DNA of 64,000 nt, taken from positions 101,737 through 165,736 of the forward strand of contig DLHY01000007.1 of the NCBI GenBank assembly GCA_002483445.1. Reading direction: 5' to 3'. Position numbers and translations under genes: made by a program. Positions 24,952 through 36,908 of this stretch are shown here, piece after piece. Under the pieces are notes generated by a model. The model made no database searches. It was not told where the DNA came from and worked only from the letters and a program-made list of their open reading frames with translations. Each line of letters starts with the position of its first letter. The first letter of the stretch is position 1. Source of the stretch: Blastocatellia bacterium UBA7656. Its GTDB lineage: Bacteria > Acidobacteriota > Blastocatellia > UBA7656.

Positions 24952-27473
24952 AGTTCATTCTGCAAATGGCGCGACGTGATTTGAGGGCTTCGTGGAAGAG
25001 GCTCCTGTTTTTCTTCATCTGTATAGCCATCGGCGTCTGCTCGATAGTCGCTTTGCGCTCGATGACTCAAAATGTCAATCGCGCAATCGCGGGCGAAGCT
25101 CGCTCTCTGCTCACGGCAGATGTTCAGGTGGATTCCAATCGCCCGTGGAGTGAAGAAACACTTTCGATCATCGATAAGACGGCTCGCTCTCCCAGGGCGG
25201 TGGGGAAGATCGAAACCATCGAATCCGCGACGATGCTGCGTCCGGCGGGCGAAGATAAAGAGGGCGCGTTGATGATCGAGCTTAAAGGCATCGATGAGGG
25301 ATTTCCTCTCTACGGCGATTTCTTGCTTTTGAATGGCGAGAGGTTCGATTACTCGATGCTCGCAAACAGCGGGGCAGTCGTTCAGTCTGCCCTGCTCGAC
25401 AGATTGAGCCTTCAGGTCGGCGATGAAGTGAAGATCGGGCTGAAGCTTTTTCAGATTCGCGCAGTGTTCAAAGAGGAGCCGGGAGGCACGGGCGGCTTTC
25501 GCCTCGGCCCGCGAGTCTTCATCGAAAGAGCGGCTCTCGAAGGTGCGGGGCTGACGGGATTCGGCAGTCGCGCAAGAAGGAAATTTTTGTTCACCGCGCC
25601 CGAAGGCGGAATGCCCGCGCTCGTCGCTCAACTGAAAGCTGATCTCAAAAGTCAACTCGTCAACGTGCGCTCGTACAAAGACGCGCAGGAAAATCTCTCG
25701 GATCAAATCAGCCGCGCTGAGGATTATCTGTCGCTTACGGGTTTGATCATTTTAGTCCTGGGAGGGCTTGGCATATCGAATGTCACGAGAGTGTTTATCG
25801 ATCAGAAGAAAAAATCCATCGCCGTTCTGAAATGCCTCGGCGGGACGGGGCGAAAGATCACCTTCGTTTATCTCGCTCAGATTCTCACACTCGGACTTGC
25901 GGGAAGCGCCCTGGGGATAGCGATGGCGAAAGGCGTTTTGAAACTCGTGTCGCATTACTTCGCCGACCGCCTGCCGCAGAATCTTGATTACGGTCTCGAC
26001 CTGTGGGCGGTGCTTCAGGGGCTTGGCGTGGGAATGCTGATTTGCATACTCTTTTCGGCTCTGCCGCTGCTTCGCATTCGACGCATAAAACCGAACGTGC
26101 TTCTGCGCGACGAAGACGAAGGGCCGCGAAAGAGATTCGATCTTCTGCGCTGGACTACCGGCGCGATAGTGCTTGCGGGACTTGTTTTCGTCGTGTCGTG
26201 GCAGGCGGGATCGTTCAGAGTGGGAGGACTTTTTCTCGCGGGGCTTGCGGTGACGGCAGGCGCGTTGCAGCTTGCCGCGATGCTTTTGATATGGCTCGTG
26301 CGGAGGATGAAAAACATTTCTTCATTTCCTCTGCGTCAGGCCATCAACAGTATGCATCGACCGGGCAATCAGACTCGCATCATCGTAACGGTCGTCGGGC
26401 TTGGAGTGTTTCTGATCGTCGCCACGCGCTCGATTCAAACGAACCTTCTGTATGAATTCGATTTCGGTCGCCAGAGCCAGTTTCCGAATCTGTTTCTGAT
26501 CGATGTTCAAAAAGACCAGCGGCAGGGCGTCGAAGAACTGGTTGCGCGCGAGACGGGCCAGCGCATCAATCTGATTCCGACCGTTCGTATGCGAATGGTC
26601 GAGATCAACGGGCGCGAGATCGATTTCGAGCAATCCGAGATGAGACGCGAGCGCGGGCGGCTGGGGCGCGAGTACGTCGTGACATATCGCCCGAACCTTG
26701 AAGAAAACGAAGATATCGTCGCGGGCGAGTTCTGGAATAATGAGCCTTCCGAGGAGCCTGAAGTTTCGGTCGAAGAGAGTATGCGAGGGCTTGGAGGACT
26801 GGACATCGACAGCACGATCACGTTCGATGTTCAGGGCCGCCGCATCACTGCGCGAGTCACAAGTATGCGTCACGTCGAATGGAGAAGCTCGCGCACAGGG
26901 TTTATGGTGTTATTCCGTCCGGGGTCTCTGGATAATGCCCCGACGATGATGGTCGGCGCGATTGACGGCCCGACCGAAGAAGGGGAGAGGGCGCGATTTC
27001 AGAGCGCATTGCTCGATGTGTTCCCGAACATTTCGGTCATCGACGTGACTGATATTATCAAGAACGTCAAGCGAATAGTCGGCAACGTGACGCTTGCGGT
27101 TTCCTTCGTCGGCTTATTCGTTTTCCTCAGCGGCGCGTTGATACTGGTAGGCTCGATTGCGATGACCAAATTCCAGCGCATCTACGAAGCTGCTGTGCTG
27201 AAGACTCTGGGGGCGAAGAAAAAAGTTCTGCTGATGATTCTGATCGCTGAGTATGGTTTGCTCGGGTTTGTCGCAGGGGTGATCGGATCGGCAGCCGCGA
27301 TGGGATTGTCTTACGGAGCTTCGCGGTATGTGTTCGACATCGAGTGGAATTCAACGCCGGAAATAAACCTCGCAGGGGTAGCGGCGACGATAGCTTTAGT
27401 GATCGTTGTCGGTTCGATTTCGACTTTCGATGTGCTTACGAAAAAGCCGCTCGGCATACTGCGGGCGCAGTAG
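24948..27473 (+). CDS. FtsX-like ABC permease, YbbP-like
   Basis: An 841-residue membrane permease with two FtsX-type modules. An N-terminal segment (KRLLFFFICIAIGVCSIVAL) is followed by a large outside domain, three membrane helices near 265-390, a further pair near 400-450, a second outside domain and three C-terminal helices (for example LAVSFVGLFVFLSGALILVGS). This is the YbbP layout. With the ATPase upstream it probably forms a complex that moves or extracts lipids or lipoproteins rather than a classic importer; the substrate is not known. The neighbouring lipoprotein esterase may act on the same substrate. Confidence 0.9.
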   Translation: MKFILQMARRDLRASWKRLLFFFICIAIGVCSIVALRSMTQNVNRAIAGEARSLLTADVQVDSNRPWSEETLSIIDKTARSPRAVGKIETIESATMLRPAGEDKEGALMIELKGIDEGFPLYGDFLLLNGERFDYSMLANSGAVVQSALLDRLSLQVGDEVKIGLKLFQIRAVFKEEPGGTGGFRLGPRVFIERAALEGAGLTGFGSRARRKFLFTAPEGGMPALVAQLKADLKSQLVNVRSYKDAQENLSDQISRAEDYLSLTGLIILVLGGLGISNVTRVFIDQKKKSIAVLKCLGGTGRKITFVYLAQILTLGLAGSALGIAMAKGVLKLVSHYFADRLPQNLDYGLDLWAVLQGLGVGMLICILFSALPLLRIRRIKPNVLLRDEDEGPRKRFDLLRWTTGAIVLAGLVFVVSWQAGSFRVGGLFLAGLAVTAGALQLAAMLLIWLVRRMKNISSFPLRQAINSMHRPGNQTRIIVTVVGLGVFLIVATRSIQTNLLYEFDFGRQSQFPNLFLIDVQKDQRQGVEELVARETGQRINLIPTVRMRMVEINGREIDFEQSEMRRERGRLGREYVVTYRPNLEENEDIVAGEFWNNEPSEEPEVSVEESMRGLGGLDIDSTITFDVQGRRITARVTSMRHVEWRSSRTGFMVLFRPGSLDNAPTMMVGAIDGPTEEGERARFQSALLDVFPNISVIDVTDIIKNVKRIVGNVTLAVSFVGLFVFLSGALILVGSIAMTKFQRIYEAAVLKTLGAKKKVLLMILIAEYGLLGFVAGVIGSAAAMGLSYGASRYVFDIEWNSTPEINLAGVAATIALVIVVGSISTFDVLTKKPLGILRAQ

Positions 27474-27523
27474 TTTTTTCAGTAAAGTTCAGGCTTTGGG
27501 CTGAATCAGAAGAACAGCCGCGA

Positions 27524-28015
27524 TTATTTTTCTTTTGCAGGCGAGGCGATTTTCAGAAACTCCTGCGGCTCAATCACCTTGAGCCGTCTGAGCTTTTGTC
27601 GAAACTCTTTGCATTCGTTCGTGTGTCCCTTCATGAGATCAAGCAGGTCTTTATCGCGGCTTACGATGTAGTCGGCATTTGCGACTATCGCGAGATTGAT
27701 ATAAGGCTCGTCTTTCGGATCGCGTGCATAGGCAAACTTTTTTGGGGCATTTTCAATAACTGAGGCTTTCTTCCTGAGATTTTCGATAAGTTTGTCAGAT
27801 CGCTCTCTGGTGAGAAGAGGGTAGCGGGCTTGGAGCTTGGGGCGGGTTAAAACGTCAGAGATTTCGGCAAGGATTTCATCGCTTACAAAAAGCTTGACAT
27901 CTCCTTTTTCAAATAGCTCAAGGCAGGCGACCGCAGGATTAGCTTCCCGGATCAAGCTTTGCAGAAAAATCATACAGTCGAAGACGACCGACGGAATATT
28001 TTTCTTCTCACTCAC
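27524..28015 (-). CDS. PIN-domain toxin (COG1569-like putative endoribonuclease)
   Basis: A 163-residue PIN-domain protein. The acidic residues of the RNase site are visible: PSVVFDCMIFLQ at the N-terminus, SDEILAEISDVL, DPKDEPYINLAIVANADYIVSRDKDLL toward the end. The GTG start at 28015 overlaps the antitoxin stop by eight bases; the longer frame to 28060 would overlap more. Family knowledge: PIN toxins cleave RNA and are held inactive by the partner encoded upstream. The pair lies between ybbP and the caspase-FGE gene. Confidence 0.85.
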   Translation of the reverse strand: MSEKKNIPSVVFDCMIFLQSLIREANPAVACLELFEKGDVKLFVSDEILAEISDVLTRPKLQARYPLLTRERSDKLIENLRKKASVIENAPKKFAYARDPKDEPYINLAIVANADYIVSRDKDLLDLMKGHTNECKEFRQKLRRLKVIEPQEFLKIASPAKEK

Positions 28016-28283
28016 TCTTCCTCTGTCGTTCCTGATAAGCTTCTTCGCGGGCTTCCTCAAGAAGCGCGTCTAATTCTTCTTCAGAGATTCCGCTTTCTTT
28101 GATTTGCTCTCTTACTGGCGCAAACAAGACCCGCAGGCTGATGGATGAAGCAAGGTCTTCTTCGATGAGATAGCGGACATACTCAGGCGCGGTTGTGCCA
28201 ACCTCTTCGGCTCTTTCGCGGAGGGCTTGTACGACTGACTCCGGCAGGTTGCTGATCTCAAGTGTAGTTGATTCCATTTTCAT
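28008..28283 (-). CDS. Antitoxin of the PIN pair (ribbon-helix-helix-like)
   Basis: A 91-residue protein. The N-terminal part (TTLEISNLPESVVQALRERAEE and TAPEYVRYLIEEDL) fits a short ribbon-helix-helix DNA-binding domain, and the C-terminal half is an acidic helix (SEEELDALLEEAREEAYQE) suited to neutralising a toxin. It is upstream of and overlaps the PIN gene, the usual antitoxin-first order. Either ATG 28283 or 28277 could be used; GGGGG precedes the first. Such antitoxins normally repress their own operon. Confidence 0.8.
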   Translation of the reverse strand: MKMESTTLEISNLPESVVQALRERAEEVGTTAPEYVRYLIEEDLASSISLRVLFAPVREQIKESGISEEELDALLEEAREEAYQERQRKSE

Positions 28284-28411
28284 TACCCCCTTCGCCGCTA
28301 GCCCACTTTACCACAACTGCTCTCGAATTCTCCTGAATAAAGAATTACGGTCGCAATTCTCGTTGGAGAGAAACATTTCCAATTCTACTTCTCCGCAAAG
28401 CGTAAAAGAGC

Positions 28412-28524
28412 CTAGCGTAACGTCTTCACAAGGCGGAAGCCGACAGTGTGGAATGGTTGATCAGGCTTGCTACGGTTGCGGAACGCCGACCGCAAGTCCC
28501 GCGCGAAGATCGACCAAGCGCCGC
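28412..28524 (-). other. Candidate DGR variable region 1
   Basis: From the Trp codon at 28513-28515 to the stop, 27 codons align without gaps with the paralogue at 31112-31225. Seventeen encode different residues; the invariant frame is W...AR..RSA.R....P.......GFR. Identity resumes at GGCTTCCGCCTTGTG and ends at the CTAGGC after the stop. Confidence 0.6.
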
Positions 28525-30301
28525 CACGTAATACCCGGAGATTTGTATCACCGCCTTCCCAAACGCTTCCATCGTTCGGCGCACCTTCATAGTTTCCATG
28601 CCAGTTGTCCATGCACCACTCCCACACATTTCCATGCATATCGTGCAGCCCGAATCCGTTTGGTTTCTTTTGACCGACGGAATGAGTCTTGCTATCAGGG
28701 TCGTCGAAGTACCATGCCATATCATCCAGCCTTCCCGCATACGGTACTGTCGTCGTCGCACGGCACGCATACTCCCATTCCGCTTCCGTCGGCAATCGAT
28801 ACGTCTTCCCCGTCGCTTTTGACAACCGTTCGCAAAATTCTATCGCTTCTACCCAACTCACCCTCTCAACAGGCAGGTCGTCGCCCTCGAAATGCGACGG
28901 GTCGGGATTCAAGTCAATCTTCACCTTCGTCAATTTCGTCGCAACAGCCCGCCACTGCGCCTGCGTCACTTCGTACCTGCCCATGTAAAACGACGACACC
29001 ATCACCTCATGTCTCGGCCCTTCGTTGGGGTGCCGGTGTTTTTCAGTATCAAGCGATCCCATCCAGAATTTCCCGGCAGGCACGCGAACTATCTCTATCG
29101 AAACGCCGTCGATGGTCTCAGTGTAGGTTTGCAGTTCCACATGCTCCTGTTTGCTTTCACTTGATGGAGCAGGTTGCGTGTTCGTCGGATTGGTCGAAGT
29201 CGACTTTGCCACTTCCAGTTGGCGCACCCGGTTTCGAGCAAGCCCCGCGAATCTGCCGTTCGGATACTCTTTCAAATACTCGCGGAAATCCTCCGCGTCC
29301 GAACTGTTCTTGATGCTCTCCCAGAATGACAATTCAACCGCAGCAGCATCCACACCTGTCGGATTGCTCGCCGGAGCAGTCACTCGCACCGTTACTGAAA
29401 TGACAAGCTCATCAGCCCTGTATCCTTCGATGTAAGCCCACGGGCGTTGCTTTTTCTCCTGCCCAATATCCATCTGCACCCGGCGCGGCACTTTCTCCTG
29501 AAGATATCGCACAAGCCCCGCAAGCGTCACCTCTCCCCGCTCGTTCGCCGCTTCGCCCTTCAATCCCTCGACCAGAAACCATGTGAAGTATCCCTGATTC
29601 TTTTCCGTGTACTCATAAGCCCGCTCGCCTACTTCCGTTGCATAAATCGTCGCAAACGCTTCGACCTCACGGTTCCGCGTATCGAAGTCGAAGCGATAGG
29701 CTCTCGACATAGGGTTGACTCCGTCCGCTCGTCCGCCCGGATCGTTGCGGCAGGCATCGAGTATGACGAGTACCTGTTTCGCGCCCGTCTGTCGAATCAA
29801 ATCCTTCATCTGTGAAACTGAGATCGAGGTATTTTCGAGAAGCGAGAGGCTGCCGACTCGTACATCCCAGGGCAGGAGAAAGGCTCGCTCTCCACGTTGC
29901 ATTCCGTGACCGGCGAATGATACGAGCAGCAACCCGTCTCGCGGCACAAGCCCGTTGAGGTTGATCAAACGCTGAAGTATGTTTGCCCGCGATGGCTCTC
30001 GTTCTTCAGGCTCTCCCGTAGCGAGAAGCGTGACCTGATCAGCAGGAAAGCCCGCATACTTTACGAGAGCTTCGGCCAGAGTTCGTGCGTCTTTCGCAGC
30101 GCCGTAGAGAGGATTGATTTGCTTGTCTCGGTATTCATCGACTCCGATGACGAGCGCATAGCGTTTCGATTTATCGGGCAGTTTGTGGACGACTTTGACT
30201 TCTCTCCCCTGATCACGCGAATGCACTTTTGACAGATATGGAAACGAAATCAGAAAGAGACTGAACAGGATTGCAAAAACTCGCGGCGGTCCGGTTTTCA
30301 T
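28412..30301 (-). CDS. Secreted caspase-like (C14) peptidase fused to an FGE-sulfatase domain; possible DGR target
   Basis: A 629-residue protein: signal peptide (MKTGPPRVFAILFSLFLISFP), a C14 caspase domain from about 45 to 330 with His132 (FAGHGMQRG) and Cys184 (ILDACRNDPGG), a linker with a tetratrico-like WESIKNSSDAEDFREYLKEYP, then an FGE-sulfatase/C-type-lectin-like domain (PAGKFWMGS, YRLPTEAEWEYACRA, GNVWEWCMD, RGGAW, GFRLV). ATG 30301 is preceded by AGGAGAAGG. The last 35 codons, after the GGAW Trp, differ sharply from the paralogue at 31112 while the core is almost identical, the pattern of a diversity-generating retroelement variable region. FGE catalytic cysteines are absent, so the domain probably binds a ligand. 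Confidence 0.9.
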   Translation of the reverse strand: MKTGPPRVFAILFSLFLISFPYLSKVHSRDQGREVKVVHKLPDKSKRYALVIGVDEYRDKQINPLYGAAKDARTLAEALVKYAGFPADQVTLLATGEPEEREPSRANILQRLINLNGLVPRDGLLLVSFAGHGMQRGERAFLLPWDVRVGSLSLLENTSISVSQMKDLIRQTGAKQVLVILDACRNDPGGRADGVNPMSRAYRFDFDTRNREVEAFATIYATEVGERAYEYTEKNQGYFTWFLVEGLKGEAANERGEVTLAGLVRYLQEKVPRRVQMDIGQEKKQRPWAYIEGYRADELVISVTVRVTAPASNPTGVDAAAVELSFWESIKNSSDAEDFREYLKEYPNGRFAGLARNRVRQLEVAKSTSTNPTNTQPAPSSESKQEHVELQTYTETIDGVSIEIVRVPAGKFWMGSLDTEKHRHPNEGPRHEVMVSSFYMGRYEVTQAQWRAVATKLTKVKIDLNPDPSHFEGDDLPVERVSWVEAIEFCERLSKATGKTYRLPTEAEWEYACRATTTVPYAGRLDDMAWYFDDPDSKTHSVGQKKPNGFGLHDMHGNVWEWCMDNWHGNYEGAPNDGSVWEGGDTNLRVLRGGAWSIFARDLRSAFRNRSKPDQPFHTVGFRLVKTLR

Positions 30302-30338
30302 AGAATCCTTCTCCTGTTCGCAATCACGATTCGGATTA

Positions 30339-31001
30339 TCATTCGGGCCTGTGCGACTCTGCCCATCGTTGCATAGAGTCGATTGCCTCATCCTGTCCCT
30401 CGGTTTTGGCCTGCTCGACGAAACCAGACATCGCGTCATCGGAGAGAAAAGGAAATGCTCGGCTCGAAGCGGCTTCCGTGTACTGCTCACCCTCAAGCCT
30501 GTAGAAGTGCATCCGTTTTCCGTCATAGCGCCATATCTCAGGCACTCCGAGGGCGACATAGATTGAAAACTTCTCTATTGACCCGTGGGTGAGATCGATT
30601 TCAACGACGAGGTCGGGCGGCAGGTCGATGGAGAGATCGAGTTTCCTTTTGCCGATCATTCGATCAGCATTCTGCACCCAGTAACATCCATCAGGTTCCG
30701 CGCCTTTGGCTTTCGCCTCGCGCCTGAGCGTAGCCGACCCACGAGTTTCCATGCGCCATCTCAGCCCGCGAGCAAGAGACCGCAGCAAATCATGAATGAT
30801 ATCTTTGTATGCTTCGCGTTCAGGCAGCGGACTCATAACTTCAAGCCTCCCGTCGTTGAAACTGACCCGGACGTGATAGCCCTCGCCGAGATCCGAGAGC
30901 AGTTGCTCGTACTCATCCCAGCCGACATCGAACAGACGAAGATGACCGCCCGCAGGCAATCGTTCGATGACTTCGATAAAGCTTTGCATCTCTGCGCTCA
31001 T
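30339..31001 (-). CDS. Uma2-family (DUF820) putative endonuclease
   Basis: A 220-residue PD-(D/E)XK-fold protein of the Uma2 family. The core is NDGRLEVMSPLPEREAYKDII (with the usual acidic and His contacts), AEPDGCYWV, and PDLVVEIDLTHGS followed by KFSIYVALGVPEIWRYD. Family members are abundant in cyanobacteria and Acidobacteria and are presumed nucleases without a proven role. It sits between the two FGE paralogues, in the same direction, 37 bases before the caspase-FGE start. Confidence 0.85.
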   Translation of the reverse strand: MSAEMQSFIEVIERLPAGGHLRLFDVGWDEYEQLLSDLGEGYHVRVSFNDGRLEVMSPLPEREAYKDIIHDLLRSLARGLRWRMETRGSATLRREAKAKGAEPDGCYWVQNADRMIGKRKLDLSIDLPPDLVVEIDLTHGSIEKFSIYVALGVPEIWRYDGKRMHFYRLEGEQYTEAASSRAFPFLSDDAMSGFVEQAKTEGQDEAIDSMQRWAESHRPE

Positions 31002-31111
31002 TGATAATTTTCTCCGATCTCACAAGTTGTTCGCAGCTAATAGCCGTTTGACCTTTGGCATTATATCATCTGCTGCTTCTCTTCTGTCTCTGCATAATTT
31101 CTTTGAACTGC

Positions 31112-31225
31112 CTAGCGTAACGCTCTCACAAGGCGGAAGCCGAGGTCGGGCGAGCGATAGCTGGGCCTGTCGCCGGAGCGGAGCGCCGACCGGCAGTTCC
31201 GCGCAGAGTCGCCCCAACCGCCGCC
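31112..31225 (-). other. Candidate DGR variable region 2
   Basis: The Trp codon is at 31214-31216. The segment runs to the stop and is the counterpart of 28412-28524. No adenine-rich template repeat or reverse transcriptase is visible in the window. Confidence 0.6.
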
Positions 31226-32029
31226 GCGAAACACCCTCTCCGAGCCAGCAGATGGCCCCGTCGGATCAACGATCAGAATAGGGGTATAGTAATCCTTCGA
31301 AAACCAGTCCATGCACCACTCCCACACATTTCCATGCATATCGTACAGCCCGAACCCGTTTGGTTTCTTTTGACCGACAGCGTGTGTCTGGCATCCGTTT
31401 TCCAGAATTCGTTTGACATAATTGCTCCGATCCGTCTTCCAAATCTTATCCGCATCAAGACGCAATCTGCCCGAATTATTTCCATACCAACTCATCCCAT
31501 CCAGGCTCCCCGCGTGCGGCCCTCCCGTCCCCGCTCTGCACGCATACTCCCACTCCGCTTCCGTAGGCAGGCGATATGTCTTTCCCGTCGTCCCGGAAAG
31601 CCTTTCACAAAACTCGACAGCTTCTTCCCAACTTACCCGCTCAACCGGCAGGCTGTCGCCTTTGAAACCCGATGGGTCAGCGTTGAGGTCGATCTTCACC
31701 TTAGGCAACGCGGCGACCGCTCGCCATTCGGACTGCGTCACTTCGTACTTCGCCATGTAAAACGACGACACTGATACCTGATGCTGCGGCCCTTCATCGC
31801 TGTCGCGGTCTGCTTCACCAGCAGGCGATCCCATCAGGAATTTCCCGGCAGGCACAAGAACCATCTCTATCGCCGCGCCGCCTGCCGTCTCGCTGTAAGT
31901 TCGCGGTTCATCAGGCTCTTTCTTCTGATTGCCGGATTGCGCTTCGAAGACGGGCGGAAACGAAATCGAAAGAATCAAAAACAGTGTGACCCATGTGGCA
32001 AAAGCGATACGCAGGGTCTTCGTTTTCAT
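31112..32029 (-). CDS. Secreted FGE-sulfatase-domain protein; possible DGR target
   Basis: A 305-residue exported protein made of a signal peptide (MKTKTLRIAFATWVTLFLI) and one FGE-sulfatase/C-type-lectin-like domain (PAGKFLMGSPAGEADRDSDE, YRLPTEAEWEYACRAG, GNVWEWCMD, FRGGGW, GFRLV). The ribosome-binding region and leader (AACAGGAGAAGGATTCTATG) are the same as those of the caspase-FGE gene, showing a recent duplication. The catalytic cysteines of formylglycine-generating enzyme are missing. The C-terminal segment from the GGGW Trp onward differs at 17 of 27 codons from the paralogue. It may be a surface receptor with a variable binding face (inference). Confidence 0.9.
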   Translation of the reverse strand: MKTKTLRIAFATWVTLFLILSISFPPVFEAQSGNQKKEPDEPRTYSETAGGAAIEMVLVPAGKFLMGSPAGEADRDSDEGPQHQVSVSSFYMAKYEVTQSEWRAVAALPKVKIDLNADPSGFKGDSLPVERVSWEEAVEFCERLSGTTGKTYRLPTEAEWEYACRAGTGGPHAGSLDGMSWYGNNSGRLRLDADKIWKTDRSNYVKRILENGCQTHAVGQKKPNGFGLYDMHGNVWEWCMDWFSKDYYTPILIVDPTGPSAGSERVFRGGGWGDSARNCRSALRSGDRPSYRSPDLGFRLVRALR

Positions 32030-32301
32030 AGAATCCTTCTCCTGTTCATAATCACGATTCGGCTTTGCGGCTATTGAATCAGAAGCGGAGGATTTCATCA
32101 ACGCATCGAGGCGATTGAACTTTAAGCTCAACCTGCCTCATTTCAATCACGATCTTCAATGAAGCGAATAACCAGCCGCCTCCATTTTTCAGGGCAACAC
32201 TTCAAACATATCCGCTCATCCCACCCCTGCGCTCGCATCCGGGCAGCAGTCCGAATCCCGTTCAACTTTAACTGAATCACCCGGCGAGAAGGGGGACAGA
32301 C

Positions 32302-33075
32302 ATGAAAAAAAGATTGCTCACTTTATTCACCATAGCGTTGCTCATCTTTGCCATCGGGGCGGTGGCCGAATCCATGGCTCTAGCCGCGCAGAAGAAATCC
32401 TGCAACTGCAAACCGACGCTTCGCCGGAGAACGGCGAAAAAACCCGTCCGCAAAGTCCGCCCAAAAACTACGGCACCCAAAACCACGGCAGCCGTTGTCG
32501 GGCCGGTAGTGGCCACATACACGCTTCCTGAAAATCAGGTCTTCACGCTCAGGATGAACGACTCGCTCACGTCGAAGACCGCCCGCATCGGCGACCGCTT
32601 TCGAACGACTGTGATGATTCCAGTCTATGCAAGCGGCGTCGAGGTCGTTCCCGCCGGATCAGTTGTCGAAGGGCGGGTGACGGCTGTCAGTCCCGCGCGC
32701 TCGCGGGGTCGCGCAGGCTCGATAGCCGTGGCTTTCGACAATCTCATTCTGCCTGATGGAACTAAACGTAAAATCGAAGGCAGCCTGACCGACGTTCAAG
32801 GCGACGCGGGCGAAGTCGATTCCGAAAGCTCGGTGAGCGGACGTTCGAGCGAGACTCGACAGGTCGTCTTCGTCGGAGGCGGAGGCGTAGTGGGCGCAGT
32901 CCTGGGCGGCGTTATCGGAGGCGGAAAAGGCGCGGGGATTGGCGCAGCCGTTGGCGCGGGCGCGGGCGTTGCCGGGGCATTGCTCTCGAAAGGCAAAGAG
33001 GCCGAGGTGCGGCGAGGAACCGAAATCTCTATGATGACGACCCGACCCGTCACCTTTACGGTCGAAAAGCCGTGA
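32302..33075 (+). CDS. Exported glycine-zipper protein, unknown function
   Basis: A 257-residue protein. A signal peptide (MKKRLLTLFTIALLIFAIGAVAES) is followed by a CNC motif and a basic, Pro/Thr-rich linker, a beta-rich domain (YTLPENQVFTLRMNDSLTSK to about residue 180) that resembles TrbI/VirB10-like or 'LPXTG-free' conduit modules only weakly, and a Gly-rich zipper (GGGGVVGAVLGGVIGGG, GAGIGAAVGAGAGVAG) likely to insert in membrane. GAAGGGGG precedes the ATG. It stands alone between the FGE paralogues and purN. Confidence 0.65.
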   Translation: MKKRLLTLFTIALLIFAIGAVAESMALAAQKKSCNCKPTLRRRTAKKPVRKVRPKTTAPKTTAAVVGPVVATYTLPENQVFTLRMNDSLTSKTARIGDRFRTTVMIPVYASGVEVVPAGSVVEGRVTAVSPARSRGRAGSIAVAFDNLILPDGTKRKIEGSLTDVQGDAGEVDSESSVSGRSSETRQVVFVGGGGVVGAVLGGVIGGGKGAGIGAAVGAGAGVAGALLSKGKEAEVRRGTEISMMTTRPVTFTVEKP

Positions 33076-33155
33076 TGGGAAGCAAAGTCAGGGTCGCGAA
33101 AAAAAACTAAAAACCATCAGGCAACGCGAACAGGGGTGGTTGGTTATCTAAGGGA

Positions 33156-33231
33156 CAGGCAACGACCCTAAAATAAATAACGCTGGTAGAATCATCCTTT
33201 CGAGGCAGTCCGACACCAGGGTCGTTGCCCT
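33156..33231. repeat. Intergenic inverted repeat CAGGCAACGACCCT / AGGGTCGTTGCCCT
   Basis: Arms at 33156-33169 and 33218-33231 pair almost perfectly around a 48-base AT-richer loop, in the gap between convergent genes. Both ends are followed by AT-rich sequence, so a two-way transcription end is possible. Confidence 0.5.
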
Positions 33232-33249
33232 TATCTTTTTCGAATCTAC

Positions 33250-33855
33250 TCACTCAAAAAATGTCCGGCGGCCTTCCACTCGAAACCCTTTGCTGAGTAC
33301 GCGCCCGACCGCTTCCGCATAAATCCGGTGTTCCTGTTTGAGAATGCGGGCCGAGAGAGTTTCAACCGTATCGTCGTCTCGAACCTCGACCGGCTGCTGG
33401 AGGACTATCGGGCCATGGTCTAGCTCTTCATCCACGATATGCACGGTGCAGCCCGTCACCTTCACGCCGTATTCGAGCGCCTGACGTTGCGCGTCGAGTC
33501 CGGGGAAAGCGGGCAGAAGCGATGGATGGATATTGAGAATGCGGTTTTTGAATTCCCGCACGAACAGAGGACTGACCAGTCGCATGTACCCGGCGAGGCA
33601 GACGAGTGCGACGCCTCGCCGTTTGAGTTCCTGGGCCATCTCGCGGTCATGTTCTTCGCGCAGTCTTCCTTTGTGATTGATGAAGAGGGTTTCGACTCCG
33701 CGCTCAGTAGCTCTTTCAAGTCCCGCAGCGGTTTCGATGTTGCTTATAACGAGGGCCGCTTCAGCCTCAAGGCGGCCCTCGCCGATAGCGTCAAGGAGCG
33801 CGACCATATTCGACCCGCGGCCTGAGATGAGAATGCCTATTTTCGGTTTTGTCAT
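33250..33855 (-). CDS. purN: Phosphoribosylglycinamide formyltransferase (GAR transformylase)
   Basis: A 201-residue enzyme that transfers a formyl group from 10-formyltetrahydrofolate to GAR in purine synthesis. The phosphate loop ISGRGSNMVALLDAI, the catalytic region LAGYMRLVSP, HPSLLPAFPG (Asn/His/Asp set with the conserved NIHPSLLP) and HIVDEELDHGPIV are all present. Start 33855 (MTKPKIGIL) matches the family length; a longer frame to 33942 adds nothing conserved. It is monocistronic here, followed convergently by the glycine-zipper gene. Confidence 0.95.
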   Translation of the reverse strand: MTKPKIGILISGRGSNMVALLDAIGEGRLEAEAALVISNIETAAGLERATERGVETLFINHKGRLREEHDREMAQELKRRGVALVCLAGYMRLVSPLFVREFKNRILNIHPSLLPAFPGLDAQRQALEYGVKVTGCTVHIVDEELDHGPIVLQQPVEVRDDDTVETLSARILKQEHRIYAEAVGRVLSKGFRVEGRRTFFE

Positions 33856-33936
33856 CGTGGGCCGAAAATACCTCAGTGGCGGCTGCGTCGCAAGTGAAAA
33901 GGCAAAAAGAACCCTGTATGCGAGCAAGGCGTGAAT

Positions 33937-33970
33937 GCCCACTTTTGCCTTTTACCTTTTTACTTTTGCC

Positions 33971-33974
<4 letters not shown>
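33937..33974. repeat. CTTTTGCC/ACCTTTTTACTTTTGCC tract at a gene 3' end (second copy)
   Basis: Nearly the same word string as at 9929-9962, again touching the stop codon of a reverse-strand gene (M16 peptidase). Confidence 0.6.
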
Positions 33975-36760
<2,786 letters not shown>

Positions 36761-36908
36761 GATTTTGCCTCCTGAGCCTACTGTCCGGCGAAAAAAGTTC
36801 GTCGGCGGTTTGTAAACTTAATCATGACTCGACGCGCCGTGTCTACGTCTGGCTTGCAAAGAACGTGTGCTTGCCACGCGAAAGCAAAACAAGTATCTTT
36901 TATCCGCG

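Noticed and set aside
28195..29313. 372-codon plus-strand frame
   Set aside because: Antisense to the caspase-FGE gene, which has clear catalytic motifs; Ser/Thr/Pro-rich translation is an antisense artefact.
32302..33075. TrbI/VirB10 conjugation protein
   Set aside because: Only the general layout (signal, basic linker, beta domain) agrees; no other conjugation gene is nearby.
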